In this document: piece after piece, positions 8,647 to 20,670 of the stretch
Layout of the letters: each line of letters begins with the position of its first letter
How positions within the stretch are numbered: position 1 is the first letter of the stretch
NCBI RefSeq assembly: GCF_949628265.1
Contig: NC_088790.1
Location: 1,116,001-1,180,000, forward strand
Direction: 5' to 3'
From: Cloeon dipterum
Lineage: Eukaryota > Arthropoda > Insecta > Ephemeroptera > Baetidae
DNA length: 64,000 nucleotides
Notes under the pieces: model-generated
What the model saw: the letters and a program-made list of their open reading frames with translations, nothing else
Database searches by the model: none
Told to the model about the DNA's origin: nothing
Program-made: the position numbers and the translations under genes

Positions 8647-9295
8647 CATATCAAACATGCGAACGATAAAATTAATTAAAAGATTTTTGAAAAATTTCTA
8701 TAGGAAAAACTGATCGCGTGATTTCTGTCAGAGGAAAAAATATTAAAAGAGCTAATCCGAAACGCCGTTAAAAAACCTAAGCATTTTTTCATCGCATTAC
8801 ATTCACGCATTAATTGGATGAAAAACAAACCAGTTGAAAATAGATGACTTACCGAAAAAACGCTGACGGACTAACACGCTCATTCTAATATGCTGACGAT
8901 AAGAGAAGTTAAAAACAAAGCGCTTAATAAAATTAAATATGAGACGGCGTGATCGTGGTACGACGCTACGAAGCACAAGCGACGCTTTGCGCTTTGGCGA
9001 TTGAGAGTGCTTATCGATACTTATAGTATCGACAATTATCAACTTTTCTGATTTTTCTATTATTTCAGATCGAACACTGTCGAATTAAATTAAATAACGC
9101 TTGAATTTAATTAAATAACGCTTCAATTAAAATTATTTCGTAATTTACTTGATTTTATTAATTTGATATATCGATATTCGATACATTGATAAATATCGAT
9201 ACTTTTGTGTTGTTTATGCAGCACCGCCTCCCAGATAATATGCGGTTTGTTTACAATTCTTTACTGAGCGCGTGAGACGAAAAAATTGAGTTAAA

Positions 9296-12038
9296 ATGAA
9301 GCAAATTGTACTCTTCCTGCTGGTGATCGGTTACGTAAGGTGTTTAGAGTTCACCAGGAGATATGATGGAAGTAAGTGTACGGATGGAGGTGACGGCAAA
9401 TTGAGGTTCTGGCCGCGGACTCCACCAATTCCAAATTCTGACAAGGTAAAGCTCCCAATTTTTTAATGATATTATCATAATTTATTTTATTTCTAGATTA
9501 CGATCATTGGTTGGGATAAGAGTAGCGTTATTCGGAGTGATATCAACGTGAAGGCTTTCAGCAGTTCGCGATTGGCAAATGGTATGATTGATGTTGATGA
9601 GTTTTTTCATATTTATTAATTCGAGAGTATTACTTTATTAGCTCTGACTCACTACACAGACGGCAAAATTGACTGGAAATCAAATGCCCTAGTCATGGAA
9701 AGTGGAAATGAGAGTGGAGGTCAGTTCTCATTTGGTGCAAACAAGGTCGAATTAGCTCCAAACGTGAGTTGAAATTTTTTTATTTGATTTTTCGATGGTG
9801 CTAACATTTATTTATGTTTATAGGAAGCTTTGATCCTCACCAGAGATGGGGGATATGTGAGAGTGGTCAGATCTGACGGTCGGGTGCTGACATTCTTAGA
9901 TGAAGGAGAGGAATTGTTTGTGAAAGATCTGTTCGTCTCAGTCGGTAAGTATTCCCATCGTTATAAATATTGTTATTAACTCATTCTGAATAGGTGAAAA
10001 TTGAAAATGAGTGGGAAAATTATTAATTGATGCTATATATATTCAAAGAAAATTATTTTTTAATTTTTACAATTTTTTTTAAAGCATTTATTAATTTATG
10101 TGATATTCATCTCTCTGTCGTGATGCTATAAATATTCAAAGAAAATTATTTTTAATTTTTACAATTTTTTAAAGCATTTATTAATTTATGTGTCACTCAT
10201 CTCTCTGTCGTGATGCTATAAATATTCAAAAGAAAATTATTTTTTAATTTTTACAATTTTTTTAAAGCATTAATTAATTTATGTGTCATTCATCTCTCTT
10301 TCGGAAACTAATTTCGACAGTGTAAATTTTGATATTGTCACTTTCTAAAATTTTTATGTGTCATTCATCTCTCTGTCGTGATGCTATAAATATTCAAAGA
10401 AAATTATTTTTAATTTTTACAATTTTTTAAAAGCATTTATTAATTTATGTAACATTCATCTCTCTTTCGGAAACTAATTTCGACTGTGTAAATTTTGATA
10501 TTGTCACTTTCTAAATTTTTTACAATTTTTTAATTATTTTTGTAGACGACGTCTTTGAATGGACACCGGAATATGACGATGTGGTGTATCTGAGGGTTGA
10601 CAACGCGGGTTGTGTGTTCTTTGAGGCTTCAAATGGCATCGACTCGCTCGAGCTACGTTCAGACGAAGGGGTTTTCATCCACACTGTGAGAGTAAAAGTT
10701 TGACAAGTGTTTTTGAATTATTTATTCTTTGATTTAGAACGACGCCGCCATCAACAAAATGTCAGTTTCGTCTGGGAATTCGACCTTGACTGTTGTTGTG
10801 GGAGAGGAAAGTGAGGAAAATCATCTCATCGTCTATGGCAGCGTTTACGACTGTGTCAATAGTAAGTTTTTTTTAAAAAAACTGATATGTACATACATGT
10901 TAATTTCTTTTTTTATTTTTAGCCATCAGCACTCAATCACTCTCCCCATCAGCCTGTGTCAACGCTAGCTACTCGACCGCTGAAATGTCATCTGGTAATT
11001 TATTCGATTAAATTTAACTGTGATTTTACTTTAATAATTTTTGATATAGATTGTGAATGCTACACTTGCAGCACTGAATCCTGTCGGTGTGAAAAGTGCG
11101 AATCTAAGGGTAAATTATTTAAAAAGTGTGGTAATTTAATTCTAATTTACATTTTTTTTTTCAGGTTCGAGCCGCACACCGAGGCGTGAGAGTATGAGTA
11201 CTGACAGGACCTCCAGTGAGAATACGACACCAACCACTGCGATGACCACGACTTCACCATCATCATCGAGCTCGGATCAGCAGATCCCCTTCAAAAGTGG
11301 TAGGTTATTTGTGTTTTGTGTTTTAAAAATTTAATATTAATTTATTTTTCTCTCTTTTAAGGAATTTTCGCACTGACTACAATTTCTATCATCATCCTGC
11401 TCGCGTTTGTGACTGTGTTGGAGATGCTTCGTCGGCGACGAGCAAACGCAATGAGTGTGGTGGAGGATGTTGAGATGCAGCAGGTTCCCACTACACAAGA
11501 GCATGACGCGCTAGACGAGCAAGCTCCAGCTGACCTACCCCCATCAATCCAGGACCCGCCGGCCAGCGAACCAATTCGAGTGGATTGTGTGACGGAAACT
11601 CAGCTAAGCGAGGAGGATGATGATGATGGTGAGCGAGCAAATGTTTTTTTTTAATGGGAAAAGGTGATTGGTGCCTGGTATATTAACTTTTAATTGATTA
11701 TTTTTAGGGTTTTTTATGTGGTGTTGGCGGATTAGGTAATAAATATTAATTGAATGTAGATTAGATAGATGTATTTAAAAAAATGAAGTGACGCATGATA
11801 TTTTATTTTAATTAGTTGCTTTTGTAATGGAAAATAAGTGGCGTTGGTGGATTAGGTAATAAATATTAATTGATTGTCGATTAGATAGATGTATTTTTTT
11901 TAAAAAAATGAACTGATGCGTGATATTTTATTTTAATTAGTTGCTTTTTGTAATGGAAAATAATTTTATTTAAATAAATTAATCCTAGATGATGTCTACA
12001 TTGTGCCTCGGGGACGTGCACGATTGATCGAGCGTTAG
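9296..12038 (+). CDS. Type I single-pass membrane protein, 11 exons, 441 aa
   Basis: Exons: 9296-9445, 9497-9581, 9642-9763, 9824-9944, 10546-10685, 10738-10861, 10923-10994, 11050-11109, 11165-11299, 11362-11628 and 11989-12038. All junctions are GT-AG and every phase agrees, giving 1,326 coding bases with no stop before TAG at 12036. A signal peptide (MKQIVLFLLVIGYVRC) is followed by a beta-rich ectodomain of about 240 aa and then a short Cys-rich exon (six Cys in about 20 residues, exon 8). A Ser/Thr-rich stalk, a hydrophobic helix (FALTTISIIILLAFVTVL, exon 10) and an acidic cytoplasmic tail complete it. NxS/T sites occur in the ectodomain. I do not recognise the family; the architecture of stalk plus TM suggests a cell-surface receptor or adhesion protein. 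It is the best candidate for a resident host gene, though its place beside the Polinton leaves capture possible. Confidence 0.75.
10029..10540 (+). repeat. Intronic tandem repeats of about 90 bases
   Basis: Intron 4 of the membrane protein gene contains four copies of a unit beginning GATGCTATAAATATTCAAAG and ending near CATCTCTCTGTCGT. Two copies of a second unit (TTTCGGAAACTAATTTCGAC onwards) are interspersed. The intron is 600 bases whereas its neighbours are 50-60, so repeat expansion explains its size. Confidence 0.75.
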
Positions 12039-12240
12039 TTAAAATTAGCAGCACTTACCTCCACATGTTCCTTAAGTTTGTTATCAGCCGCATGGAGATT
12101 TCTCACTGTGAAACTCATCTCACTCAACACTGGTGATGAACTGATGTTAGTCTAGTATATTTTTATTTTAAAGGATAAGGAGGGGAAGATGGGAAGGGTT
12201 GTTTTCATCTCCAATATTTGATAAAAGGGTGGGTTTTTTT

Positions 12241-12418
12241 ATATATGGATGAAGATGTAAGCTGCAACGGTAGCTTTTTTTCTTTTGCTGTTCCTGGATT
12301 TGTGGCGATCATATCTCCATAAAATAGATTTTTTGATATGGATAAAGATGTAAGCAGCAACGGTAGCTTTTTTTCTTTTGCTGTCCCTGGATTTGTGGCG
12401 GTCATATCTCTATAAAAT
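12241..12418 (+). repeat. Tandem duplication, period about 92
   Basis: Two adjacent copies of a segment running from GATGTAAGC(T/A)GCAACGGTAGC to CATATCTC(C/T)ATAAAAT. The second copy leads directly into the larger 242 base duplication. Confidence 0.65.
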
Positions 12419-12855
12419 GGAAACGCTTAAAGCCACCTTATAAAATAGCTACCTGAAATTACCCTTCAAAGGGATGATATGTATGTTAAATTGATAGATA
12501 TTTGATACTGATAAGCTTAAACCATTAGAGACGGTCTGACAATTTATGCCGCAACGTATTCCTATCACATTAGATGATTAATTTGTGAAATAAAGCACTT
12601 TATATTAACTCATTTTCTTTTGCTGTTCCTGGATTTGTGGCGATCATATCTCTATAAAATAGAAACGCTTAAAGCCACCTTATAAAATAGCTACCTGAAA
12701 TTACCCTTCAAAGGGATGATATGTATGTTAAATTGATAGACATTTGATACTGATAAGCTTAAACCATTAGAGACGGTCTGACAATTTATGTTGTAATGTA
12801 TTCCTATCACATTTGATGATTAATTTGTGAAATAAAGCACTTTATATTAACTCAA
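12371..12855 (+). repeat. Direct tandem duplication, period about 242
   Basis: Units 12371-12612 and 12613-12855 are nearly identical, differing at a few positions. Each ends in a polyadenylation-like GAAATAAAGCAC, so it looks like a duplicated transcript 3' end. A poly-C tract follows at about 12957. Confidence 0.8.
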
Positions 12856-13019
12856 ATTGTTTTTATTTCATCACTTTACATTTATAGATTTTTTTTTATT
12901 TGAATGACATTGAGAATATATAACAGTAATCTCAAGGTTAGTTATTACATTATTTCCCCCCCCCCCAACTTTCATGAATAAATAGGATTGAGTTTAGACA
13001 GGAGCGATCATTAGCTTCG

Positions 13020-13502
13020 GTGGAGTGCACAAGTATGCTTCTGACGCGTACGTTCGGAAAAGTTAAGGTCGGAATTGGCATTGTTGAAGTCGACGACGGT
13101 CGAAAACAAATTGTTAGGATCTATCCGTGTTGCGTTATTGAACAAGATCCTTATGATGAATGCGTTGATTTTATATATATTGAGGAGTATGTTCAAAATT
13201 CAGAGATGATGATAGATTGTATGAGTGAAAAAAAGAGTTATAGAATAGGGAATTTTATAAATCTTCTTTATAGCGAAAATCATGGATGTTATTTCATCGA
13301 AAGAATTGAAAGGAAATTACCACATCCTTTCCTACTCAAGATCGCAATGAATGAATTTAAGACAATAATAGAAAATTATGAAAACATTGCTGAATATTAC
13401 AATTTTTTGAGTGATAATATTTGGAAACTAAAAGATTGCTGTTATAGACATTATGGGAGCGATAAGTCGTTAGAGAAAAAATGTTTGGATCTTCTTCAAT
13501 AA
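13020..13502 (+). CDS. Hypothetical protein, 160 aa, orphan single-exon ORF
   Basis: The frame starts MECTSMLLTRTFGKVKVG and encodes a soluble protein rich in Tyr, Ile, Asn and Glu, with a Cys-Cys pair near residue 148. No signal peptide, membrane segment or recognised motif. An alternative start Met is at 13035. AATAAA at about 13551 would serve as polyadenylation signal. Length and lack of introns in an AT-rich context make a chance ORF unlikely, but nothing identifies it. It could be a displaced element gene or a fast-evolving host gene. Confidence 0.4.
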   Translation: MECTSMLLTRTFGKVKVGIGIVEVDDGRKQIVRIYPCCVIEQDPYDECVDFIYIEEYVQNSEMMIDCMSEKKSYRIGNFINLLYSENHGCYFIERIERKLPHPFLLKIAMNEFKTIIENYENIAEYYNFLSDNIWKLKDCCYRHYGSDKSLEKKCLDLLQ

Positions 13503-14060
13503 GCTATCATCAGAATTACTTGAATTGTATAATTTATTTTTGGTTTGCGAAATAAAAGGTAATCAATTTTATTTGTGATTGTTTCATTTTATTCATTTTT
13601 ATACCTGACTTCAGAAATTATTAAATGCTGATTCATTTTATTCATTTTTTTTATCCAACATAATTATCAAGTGAGGTGGGAGATAACAGAATCGTCGAGT
13701 GAAGCGGGAGAAACCAAGTGGGAGAGTGGGGAACGTTCGACTAGTGGTGGCCAGAATCGGTATAAATCCTCTACTCACGCCTCACTCAATCCCGACAGAG
13801 CGAATAGTACCGACAAAAACCAGAATTGAAAACAGTGTGCATTGTCTGTCATGCTCGAGCAAATTGTCTACGGTGATGGACCAGTCTATGGAAATGGACC
13901 ATGAATACTTGAAAGTAGATACTACCCTACATGCTTATCATGCCCCTCACACCCTTCCTACCGAACCACAGCTTTCAGCCGGTGTGGCTATTTCATGGCT
14001 TAGACATTATTTGCTCGATCATCCAGAGGATGCAAATTCTGATCCAACTGATTTAACCGG

Positions 14061-14222
14061 TATAGGAGCCTTACTCCTATTGTGCTCGAATGATTTAAGA
14101 TGAAGAGGGATTGATGTTGGGAAGAAAAACACGGCGTGTCTGAAGTACTCGTATATTCACGTTTGGTGCACATACAGGACTGGAAATTAATATACAATAA
14201 ATTACAAAAATGAAGTTATGTA
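14061..14222 (-). repeat. LTR-like fragment, related to 33144-33304
   Basis: About 160 bases align with the segment upstream of the gypsy-type gag fragment at 33 kb. Shared blocks are TATAGGAGCC, AACACGGCGTGT, TTCACGTTTGG and AATAAATTACAAAA. Because the gag copy reads leftwards, this is read as a minus-strand solo or truncated LTR. It overlaps an unsupported plus-strand ORF (13699-14103) that I do not call. Confidence 0.6.
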
Positions 14223-14587
14223 TTGCCTCGCGGTTATGTGTCAAGTATCTATTTAGACGAGCAGAATTTTATTTTACATGGGAATTAACTTAAACATAAG
14301 AAAAGAGCTCGGCTCTTGCGATGAAAAAGAAAAAGGAGAGACCACGAGAATTTAGTCGGGAGTTTAAACTGCAATCATCAAGTTAATAATACATGGGTTC
14401 AAACACATTTAACGCAGCAAAGAAAATTGTTCCAAGGTAAAAGTTTTTGATTGGTTTGAAAGCGTTTTGTGACTTGATTAAAATTTTCTATTCATTAGCG
14501 GGGTGCACAAAACCAGTATTGGTGGCTGGCTTGCCTGTGTCTCTCAGTCCTTTCAAGCAACGGAAGTCACCACTCAAGCTGCTACCT

Positions 14588-16681
14588 ATGGGTCCAAAGA
14601 AAAGCCTCCATTATTGCCTCTACTGCCCTAAATGGTCCCATGGAAACATGCAGAGGCACATCAGACTTGTACACAGTGGTGAACAGCTTGTAATGGAAGC
14701 GCTGGCCCTTCAAGACAAGGGAGCCCAAAACAAAGCCATCTACAAGATTGTTAAAGCTGGTGATAAGAAACACAATGAGCAAGCTGAGAAGGAAAAGAAA
14801 GGCTTCATCATCCCTTTCAGGAGAGGAACAGACAGCTCCGGTGGGATCAGATATGAGTGCATGTTGTGCCACTCAATTCTTACAAAGAAGGGCTTCAAAT
14901 ACAGCCATGCAAAGCACTGCAAGCCCAACAAAGAACAGGTTGCCACTGAAGAAGTGCTTGAGTCTGCAGAGAATTTTGCGGTGGTCAATCTCACAACAAT
15001 GAACCACATGGCCATGTCCAAATCTGGTCAAATGGATTCCTACTATGCTGACTATGTCGGTAAGCTCTTGCACGGGATGCACGCCAAGAATAGAGAGAGC
15101 CTTGCAGAATTTCTGTGCTCTGGGGACCCGCTGGTTGAGGCCGTCATCAGGACCATTGTAGTCAAGCGTGAGCAAGGCAATAATGCCATCTTGCTGGGCC
15201 GACGCCTAGCAAAACTTTTGCAGCAGCTATATCACGGTTTCAGGGATCACCTCGACATCAAGGACTTGGGACCAGTGAAAGAGCTGCGTGACCTTACCAG
15301 ACGGTCAGTGTGGAAGGGCACCACTGTAAATGCGAGCATCCATGCAGAGGATCGTCTAATTTCTGTGTTACACAAGATTGCCGGGGGCAGTGTTGCTTCC
15401 ACCATGTTCAAGCGGCCGAATGATGTCATGGCCCGTACATCACTTTTCATGCAGATCGCGCTTGCACGAACCACACAGCGTGTAGGCGAAACCCCAGAAG
15501 AGCAGGCCAAGATTAAAGAAGCAATCGAGGAGTTGACAGAAATCCATGCTTACTTGGAATCAGCACACTACACATCCTACACAACTACTCGGGCTGCCAT
15601 TCAGAAGAAGAAAAATGAGAAGTTGCACAAGCCACGAGTGAATCCTGACGACCTCAAGTTGTACAAAGACTAATTGAGCAATGGTTGCCAGATACATGCA
15701 GCACTACTGCGCACTGCTGTATAAGAAAAGGATAGAAATAAGGCAGCCAATCAATACCGGCTGCTAGAAGAAAACCTAAACTTGCTCTTTACCACCTTCA
15801 ATGGCCGGAGGACAAACGAGGCTGCTGCCATCACGGTTGATGAGTACAATGGGAGGAACAATTTTGCCAACACCCACAATGAAATTCTCTCCGAGGTGCA
15901 GCAGGGAATGGCCAAGAATTATGACATTATTGGCTCTGTTGGCAAGGGGGGCAAAAAGGCATGTATCGTAGAACGAAGACAAGTTTATTTTCAAAGCAGG
16001 CAATACTGATAAAAATAAAGCGAGTGGATTGATAGAGGAAAATTAATAAAATATATATTAAAGTACATGGAATAAATTGGTCTGTTAAGGGCTAAATTAC
16101 CATGAATTTTTTAAATTTTTAAAATAACAAATACAGTATTATATACCGCTTTAAAGACCCAAAATTAATAATTTCTGTCCATGTTATTCCTTCTTTTCCA
16201 GGTACTGTCGCTGATTAAGTCTGAGTGGCGCGAGTATTTCCAATTCTGCGCGGACAGTGATGTTCGGAGACTGGCTGGAGTGCATCAATGCAACTTCCTC
16301 TTTGGCACACAGCATGGCAATCGCATGAACACTTCAAACAGGCATAATGGGGTTCTGAAGGATCTCCATGGTGCCCTTCATGATGCTTCCACGCTGAGAC
16401 CCCGATATTTGAGAACAACCCTGGGAACCAATTTGGGGACATTAAATCTCTCGCATGCAGCAAAGAAAATGCTCTGTCTCTTGATGGGCCACGAAATGAG
16501 CGTGCATGATAGATACTACGAGCTTCCCACAGGTCTAGGATTCGGGCTGATGATGGGGCGCGCCCTAGAACTCTTTGAGGGTGGCATTGAAAACCTCAGG
16601 AAGCACAAAGGGAAGACATTGGAAGAGGCTGTTGCAATGGAAGCGCCTCTCTTTGAGAAGGAGCCAGAGGAGCCTGAGTGA
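14588..16681 (+). pseudogene. Tyrosine recombinase (Crypton-like) gene, broken
   Basis: The first part (14588-15670) has C2H2-like zinc motifs (CLYCPKWSHGNMQRHIRLVH; CMLCHSILTKKGFKYSHAKHC) and a long helical region. Two TAA codons at 15671 and 15722 interrupt the same frame, which then continues into FNGRRTNEAAAI at about 15805-15840, matching the first catalytic Arg region of tyrosine recombinases. After an intron ending CAG at about 16201 comes the second half: an LR box (RYLRTTLGT), then LMGHEMSVHDRYYELP, which supplies the His and the candidate Tyr nucleophile. Order and motifs match Crypton-type and related zinc-finger/recombinase proteins of animals. In-frame stops and an unclear donor near 15962 indicate pseudogenisation. 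The enzyme would have cut and rejoined DNA through a 3' phosphotyrosine link. Confidence 0.65.
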
Positions 16682-16739
16682 GTTTTACCTGAAAATGTAT
16701 TTTTTATATTATGAGAAACACCCCATTCCAAAGAATCGA

Positions 16740-17757
16740 CCTTGAAGTCTTGATGGAGATGGAGAGGCCGAAGCGGTCAGCCCGGAGAGGAGATGCACCT
16801 GTGCGAGGAAGACAGATGCAAAAAGTCGCTGACAGTGGACCTCAGGAAGCTGTCCAGGGCGTTGGTGAAGGAATTCATGGAAAAAAGAATTCCCAGAGGA
16901 AGCGTGACTCATCAAGCTCCTCATGCTCCTCCACTGGTAGCAAGAATTCCGGGTTGAGTGCCCTCCTGAGTGACCTTGATGACATGCAGCCACACAATAC
17001 TACCAGGACTAAGAGTAGCAGGGCTACTCCATCGACATCCAAGGCTCTGAGCGGGTGAGATGAATGAGCGATTTTATAATTTTGCAAGCTTAATTCAACA
17101 TTTTGAAAACCATTAGTGCATCCAAGAAAAAGCTGGTCTCTGGAAGAGCACCTCCCAGCACGTCAGGGGGCCTGAGCAAGCAGGCAAATAGAAAGCAAGG
17201 GAAACAGGCAGCCAAGAGGTGAGCATATATTGCGGTTTGTTAATATTTAAAAACCCTCTTCCCTAGATGTCCTAAGAAGAGAGGTGCTGCCCCCAAAAAA
17301 GCGAGAAAGAGTAGCTCGAGTACTAGCAGCAGCAGCAACAGCAGCAGCGACTCTGAGACAAGCGAGCTCCAGAGTGGACCTGATGTAATGAGTTCTGAGT
17401 TGACCATTTTCATAACCCTAGACCAGCTACTTCTGCATCCCTGAAAAAGCAGGTCTCTGGAGGTGCACCTCCAGAAACATCAGGGAAGGTCAGCAAGCAG
17501 GCCAATAACAACCAAGGAGGGAAGGCAGGCAAGATGTGAGAATGTTATATCGAAGTTTTAATTTTTTAATATTTAATAACCTTCTTCTCTAGAGCTCCCA
17601 GAGTGGAAAATGACAATGCTCAAGAGCCACCCGTAAAAAGGAAGAGGGGCAGACCACCCAAGACAAATGTGAGGTGGGTACCGCCACATTTATATGATCA
17701 ATTCCACCCACACTACTCTATAATGTTTATTCTTTCCAGCAACCCAGGAAAAGTTTG
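16740..17757 (+). other. Ser/Lys-rich exons with AT-hook after recombinase
   Basis: Several short open blocks separated by apparent GT-AG introns (junctions about 17056/17116, 17219/17267, 17400/17422, 17535/17593, 17672/17740). They encode polyserine, Lys-rich segments with two similar repeats (KLVSGRAPPSTSGG and KQVSGGAPPETSGK) and an AT-hook (KRKRGRPPK). They probably form the disordered DNA-binding tail of the recombinase or a downstream gene. The frame at the start (about 16740-16900) is ambiguous; two frames look plausible, so a frameshift is likely. Confidence 0.45.
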
Positions 17758-18036
17758 AGCAAAGCGTGTGCCTGCAGTAAAGGATTACACGTGACAGAGT
17801 CATTTCAAACATATCAACCATTTGATTGGCCGTTTTCTTTTTTGGTTTTTCTTTTTTCTTTAAAAATCTTCGCTAAGATGCTGCGCAATTGTGGGGTTTC
17901 GTAAATTAAATGCAAAAAAGTTAAAAAGCTAAAAAATTTATTTCAAGATTTTATTTGAGTAACAACTACCCGTGCAGAAATTTATTGGCAAAACATATTC
18001 CAGGAATAATCCAACTTTGTCAAAGAATATTCCGCG

Positions 18037-18274
18037 AGAATATAATTCGATTAAGAAATGTTTACGCTTTATTTAATCCAGGATTAATCCAGAGAATATT
18101 CCAAAAAAGATATTCCAGGAATGTTCCTGGATTAATCCAAAAGAAGAACTTTCGAAATATAAAATTTCTCCTTTGGTTTAATCTAGGAACAATCCTGGAA
18201 TATCTTTTAGGAATATTCTTTGGATTAATCCTGGATTAAATAAAGCGTAAACATTTCTTAATCGAATTATATTC
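18037..18274. repeat. Long imperfect hairpin (arms about 105 bases)
   Basis: Arm 18037-18143 is complementary to 18170-18274 with a loop of about 26 bases. Both contain the block AAGAAATGTTTACGCTTTAT or its complement followed by GGATTAATCC and GATATTCCAGGA words. Confidence 0.85.
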
Positions 18275-20045
18275 TTCTTATGTAGCTTATAATATTCCTA
18301 GAATAGTCTTTTTTCCCCTTTTAGATAATCTTAATTCCCAGAACATTTCCTAAGGGTGAATTGGGTTTTATTAGGTAATTATTTAAATAATCAACAACAT
18401 ATTTTTTAAATTAAAAATTTGCAAAATTTATTGATTTATTGACGCATTTCACATTTTATCAATTCATTACATTTACATTTTTTGGTGTATCTTTTAAAAA
18501 TCTGATGACAACGAAGGGTTTTCGCGACCGCCATGTGATTTTTTTCTGCAAGAAATGATAACACACAACGGGGTTAAACACAAAACAAAAATATTTTGCT
18601 CACCAAGCGTTTTACCGTGCACAAAACCATAAATAATTGAACGAAATGATTTCGTTTAAAATATAAGATTGTAGGAAATACACAAACTTAACATTAGAAT
18701 ATGACACTGTTCGCTGCTTAAATTTAAATTTATTTAAAACCATTTAAAATTTCAGAAAAATATTTTCAAACAAAAAGTCGAATTCAACAATACTGCAAGA
18801 TCTATGATGTAAATAAATGTTAAGTTCAAAGGTACAAAAGCATACATGTTACATACATTTATTATGCCAGCCCAATCTTAAGTTTAATTTAATGATGTTA
18901 ACAATATTTGTTTTATGTATCTAAACGCCTTTTTTGTTACTGAACTTTCTTGCATCATAAGCATAGTATTAGAAGACTCTGTACATGATATTAGAAGTGA
19001 TAAAAATTACATACAATACATGGCCGGAATAAAAAACTAATATGCTTACATTTATTTCAAAGGCAAAATCGAGTAAGTACATACTGCTGTTACGAACGAT
19101 GCTTGGACACATTAAATAACATTGTTCAAATGTAAATTAATTAAGTTACAGTAGTTAATATATAAATATTATCCAAGGCAACTACACAATTATGTATACA
19201 AATAATATACATACATACATATTACTGAATAGCATTAATTTTACATAACATGAACTATGCATTATAATTGCGCAGGTTCATTCAAGCATTCGCGATAGTG
19301 TTTCCGAACACACATAAATGATAATATTCTAAAATACATAAGTTAACCACGTATACATACCTTTTACTGCTCATGATGAGGTGACACTGATTGTGAGTGA
19401 TTGATTTTGCGAGTACTTATTCAACTGAGACGGGATTGCAAATGCAAAAACATACGCTGGATGCGACTACCATGCGCGCGTCAGAGCGTCTTGAGGTCTT
19501 CAGTCTTGATGAGGATTGGTATGCGGCGCTTGGGCGCTCGTGGTTCAAGGACAGTGCGCATTGAGGAAATGGAAGGAATCGACTGTAATTCTGACATTCC
19601 ATCAACGGCAGAAGCGAGTCCTTGCAAGTTTGGGCGACGGCAGAAACCCAAGCAGCCAACCGCCTGCTGCCGTAATCCCCTCCTACGCTGGACGATTGAG
19701 CGAGAGTAGTGTAGCAATGCTGCAGCTCTAACGTGCGCGCTCCTTTCTTTCCCGCCAAATATATTTCTCTCTTTATCTCAACAAAATAAAGAAAACTTGG
19801 AAACTTATAAAAACCTCGATCTCTACGCGTTCTCTGAATCTTCTACCTCAACACCATAAATTGTATAAAATAGTGCGCCCTCTCTATGCCTTTCGCCACC
19901 CATTATATGTAGGAGCGTACATGCTTGTGCAGTCGCCGCAAACGCGAGCAGACTATAAAAGCCCTAAAATCCTCTTTTTAACCCTTTTTGTCTTTCGTGA
20001 CCAGACTTGTTACAAATTTGAGTTTATTGGTTATTAAATACAAAA

Positions 20046-20231
20046 GAATATTCCTGGAATATTCCTTGAAATAATTTTTTGGATTGTTCCTAAACTGATC
20101 CAAAGAATATTCCTAGAATAATCACGAATGCAAATTAATTTTTACACCATCAGGATTAATCTAGGAATATTCTTTGGATCAGTTTAAGAATAATCCAAAA
20201 ATTTATTCTAAGGAATATTCAAGGAATATTC
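20046..20231. repeat. Second hairpin (arms about 78 bases)
   Basis: Arm 20046-20123 pairs with 20154-20231 across a loop of about 30 bases. Shared words are GATCCAAAGAATATTCCTAG and its complement. Composition is the same as the hairpin at 18.0 kb, so the two belong to the same element. Confidence 0.8.
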
Positions 20232-20670
20232 TAAAAATATTCTTAATGATTAATCTTCAGATTGATCTCCAACCATTCTCTGACTTAACCAAAGATTAAT
20301 TTTGGAATAATAAAAAGATATTTCTGGATTAATCCAAAGAATAATCCTTTGGATTATTCCAGGATCATTCCAAGATCATCTCGAAGACTATTTTTTCAGG
20401 ATCATCTTAGAATGTCCTTAGAATAGTCAAAGATTAATCTAAGATTGTGTTTTTGGGAATATTCTGTTCTGCCATCCTCAGAATATTCCGGAATATTCCG
20501 GAATAATTTTTGCCAAAAAATTTCTGTGCGGGTAGTATCAAATAAAATGGGACTTTGGAGTGGGAATTTGTTGTAATACAAATATACTTGTGCTGGATGA
20601 GCCAGTGAAGTACCTAAATTCAAAATCAGATTCCAATCCAAAATTTATTCATAACATATTACAACTCTTA

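Larger units (their letters stand above)
7396..9295. other. Non-coding AT-rich spacer
   Basis: No supported gene. It holds homopolymer runs, a polyadenylation signal near 7574 and the diverged duplication described separately. A 125-codon minus-strand frame at 7572-7949 is low complexity with no motif. The right end of the Polinton should lie here, but I could not identify its inverted repeat. Confidence 0.6.
17965..20536. mobile_element. Non-autonomous fold-back/TIR element, 2.57 kb
   Basis: The ends are inverted copies of about 29 bases: ACTACCCGTGCAGAAATTTA at 17965 and its complement ending CTGTGCGGGTAGT at 20536. Two strong hairpins lie near the ends, built of repeated AATATTCC/GGATTAATCC words. 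No open frame inside has a recognisable motif; overlapping small ORFs at 19401-19758 are the best but unsupported. No clear target duplication was seen. Confidence 0.6.

Noticed and set aside
9296..12038. Assignment of the membrane protein to the amnionless family
   Set aside because: Shares only the general layout (ectodomain, Cys-rich part, TM); the residue pattern does not fit.
13699..14103. 134-codon plus-strand ORF
   Set aside because: Its 3' part overlaps the LTR-like segment shared with 33.1 kb and it has no motif.
19401..19758. Overlapping 70-113 codon ORFs inside the fold-back element
   Set aside because: Open on both strands in several frames, with no motif; a non-autonomous element is more likely.
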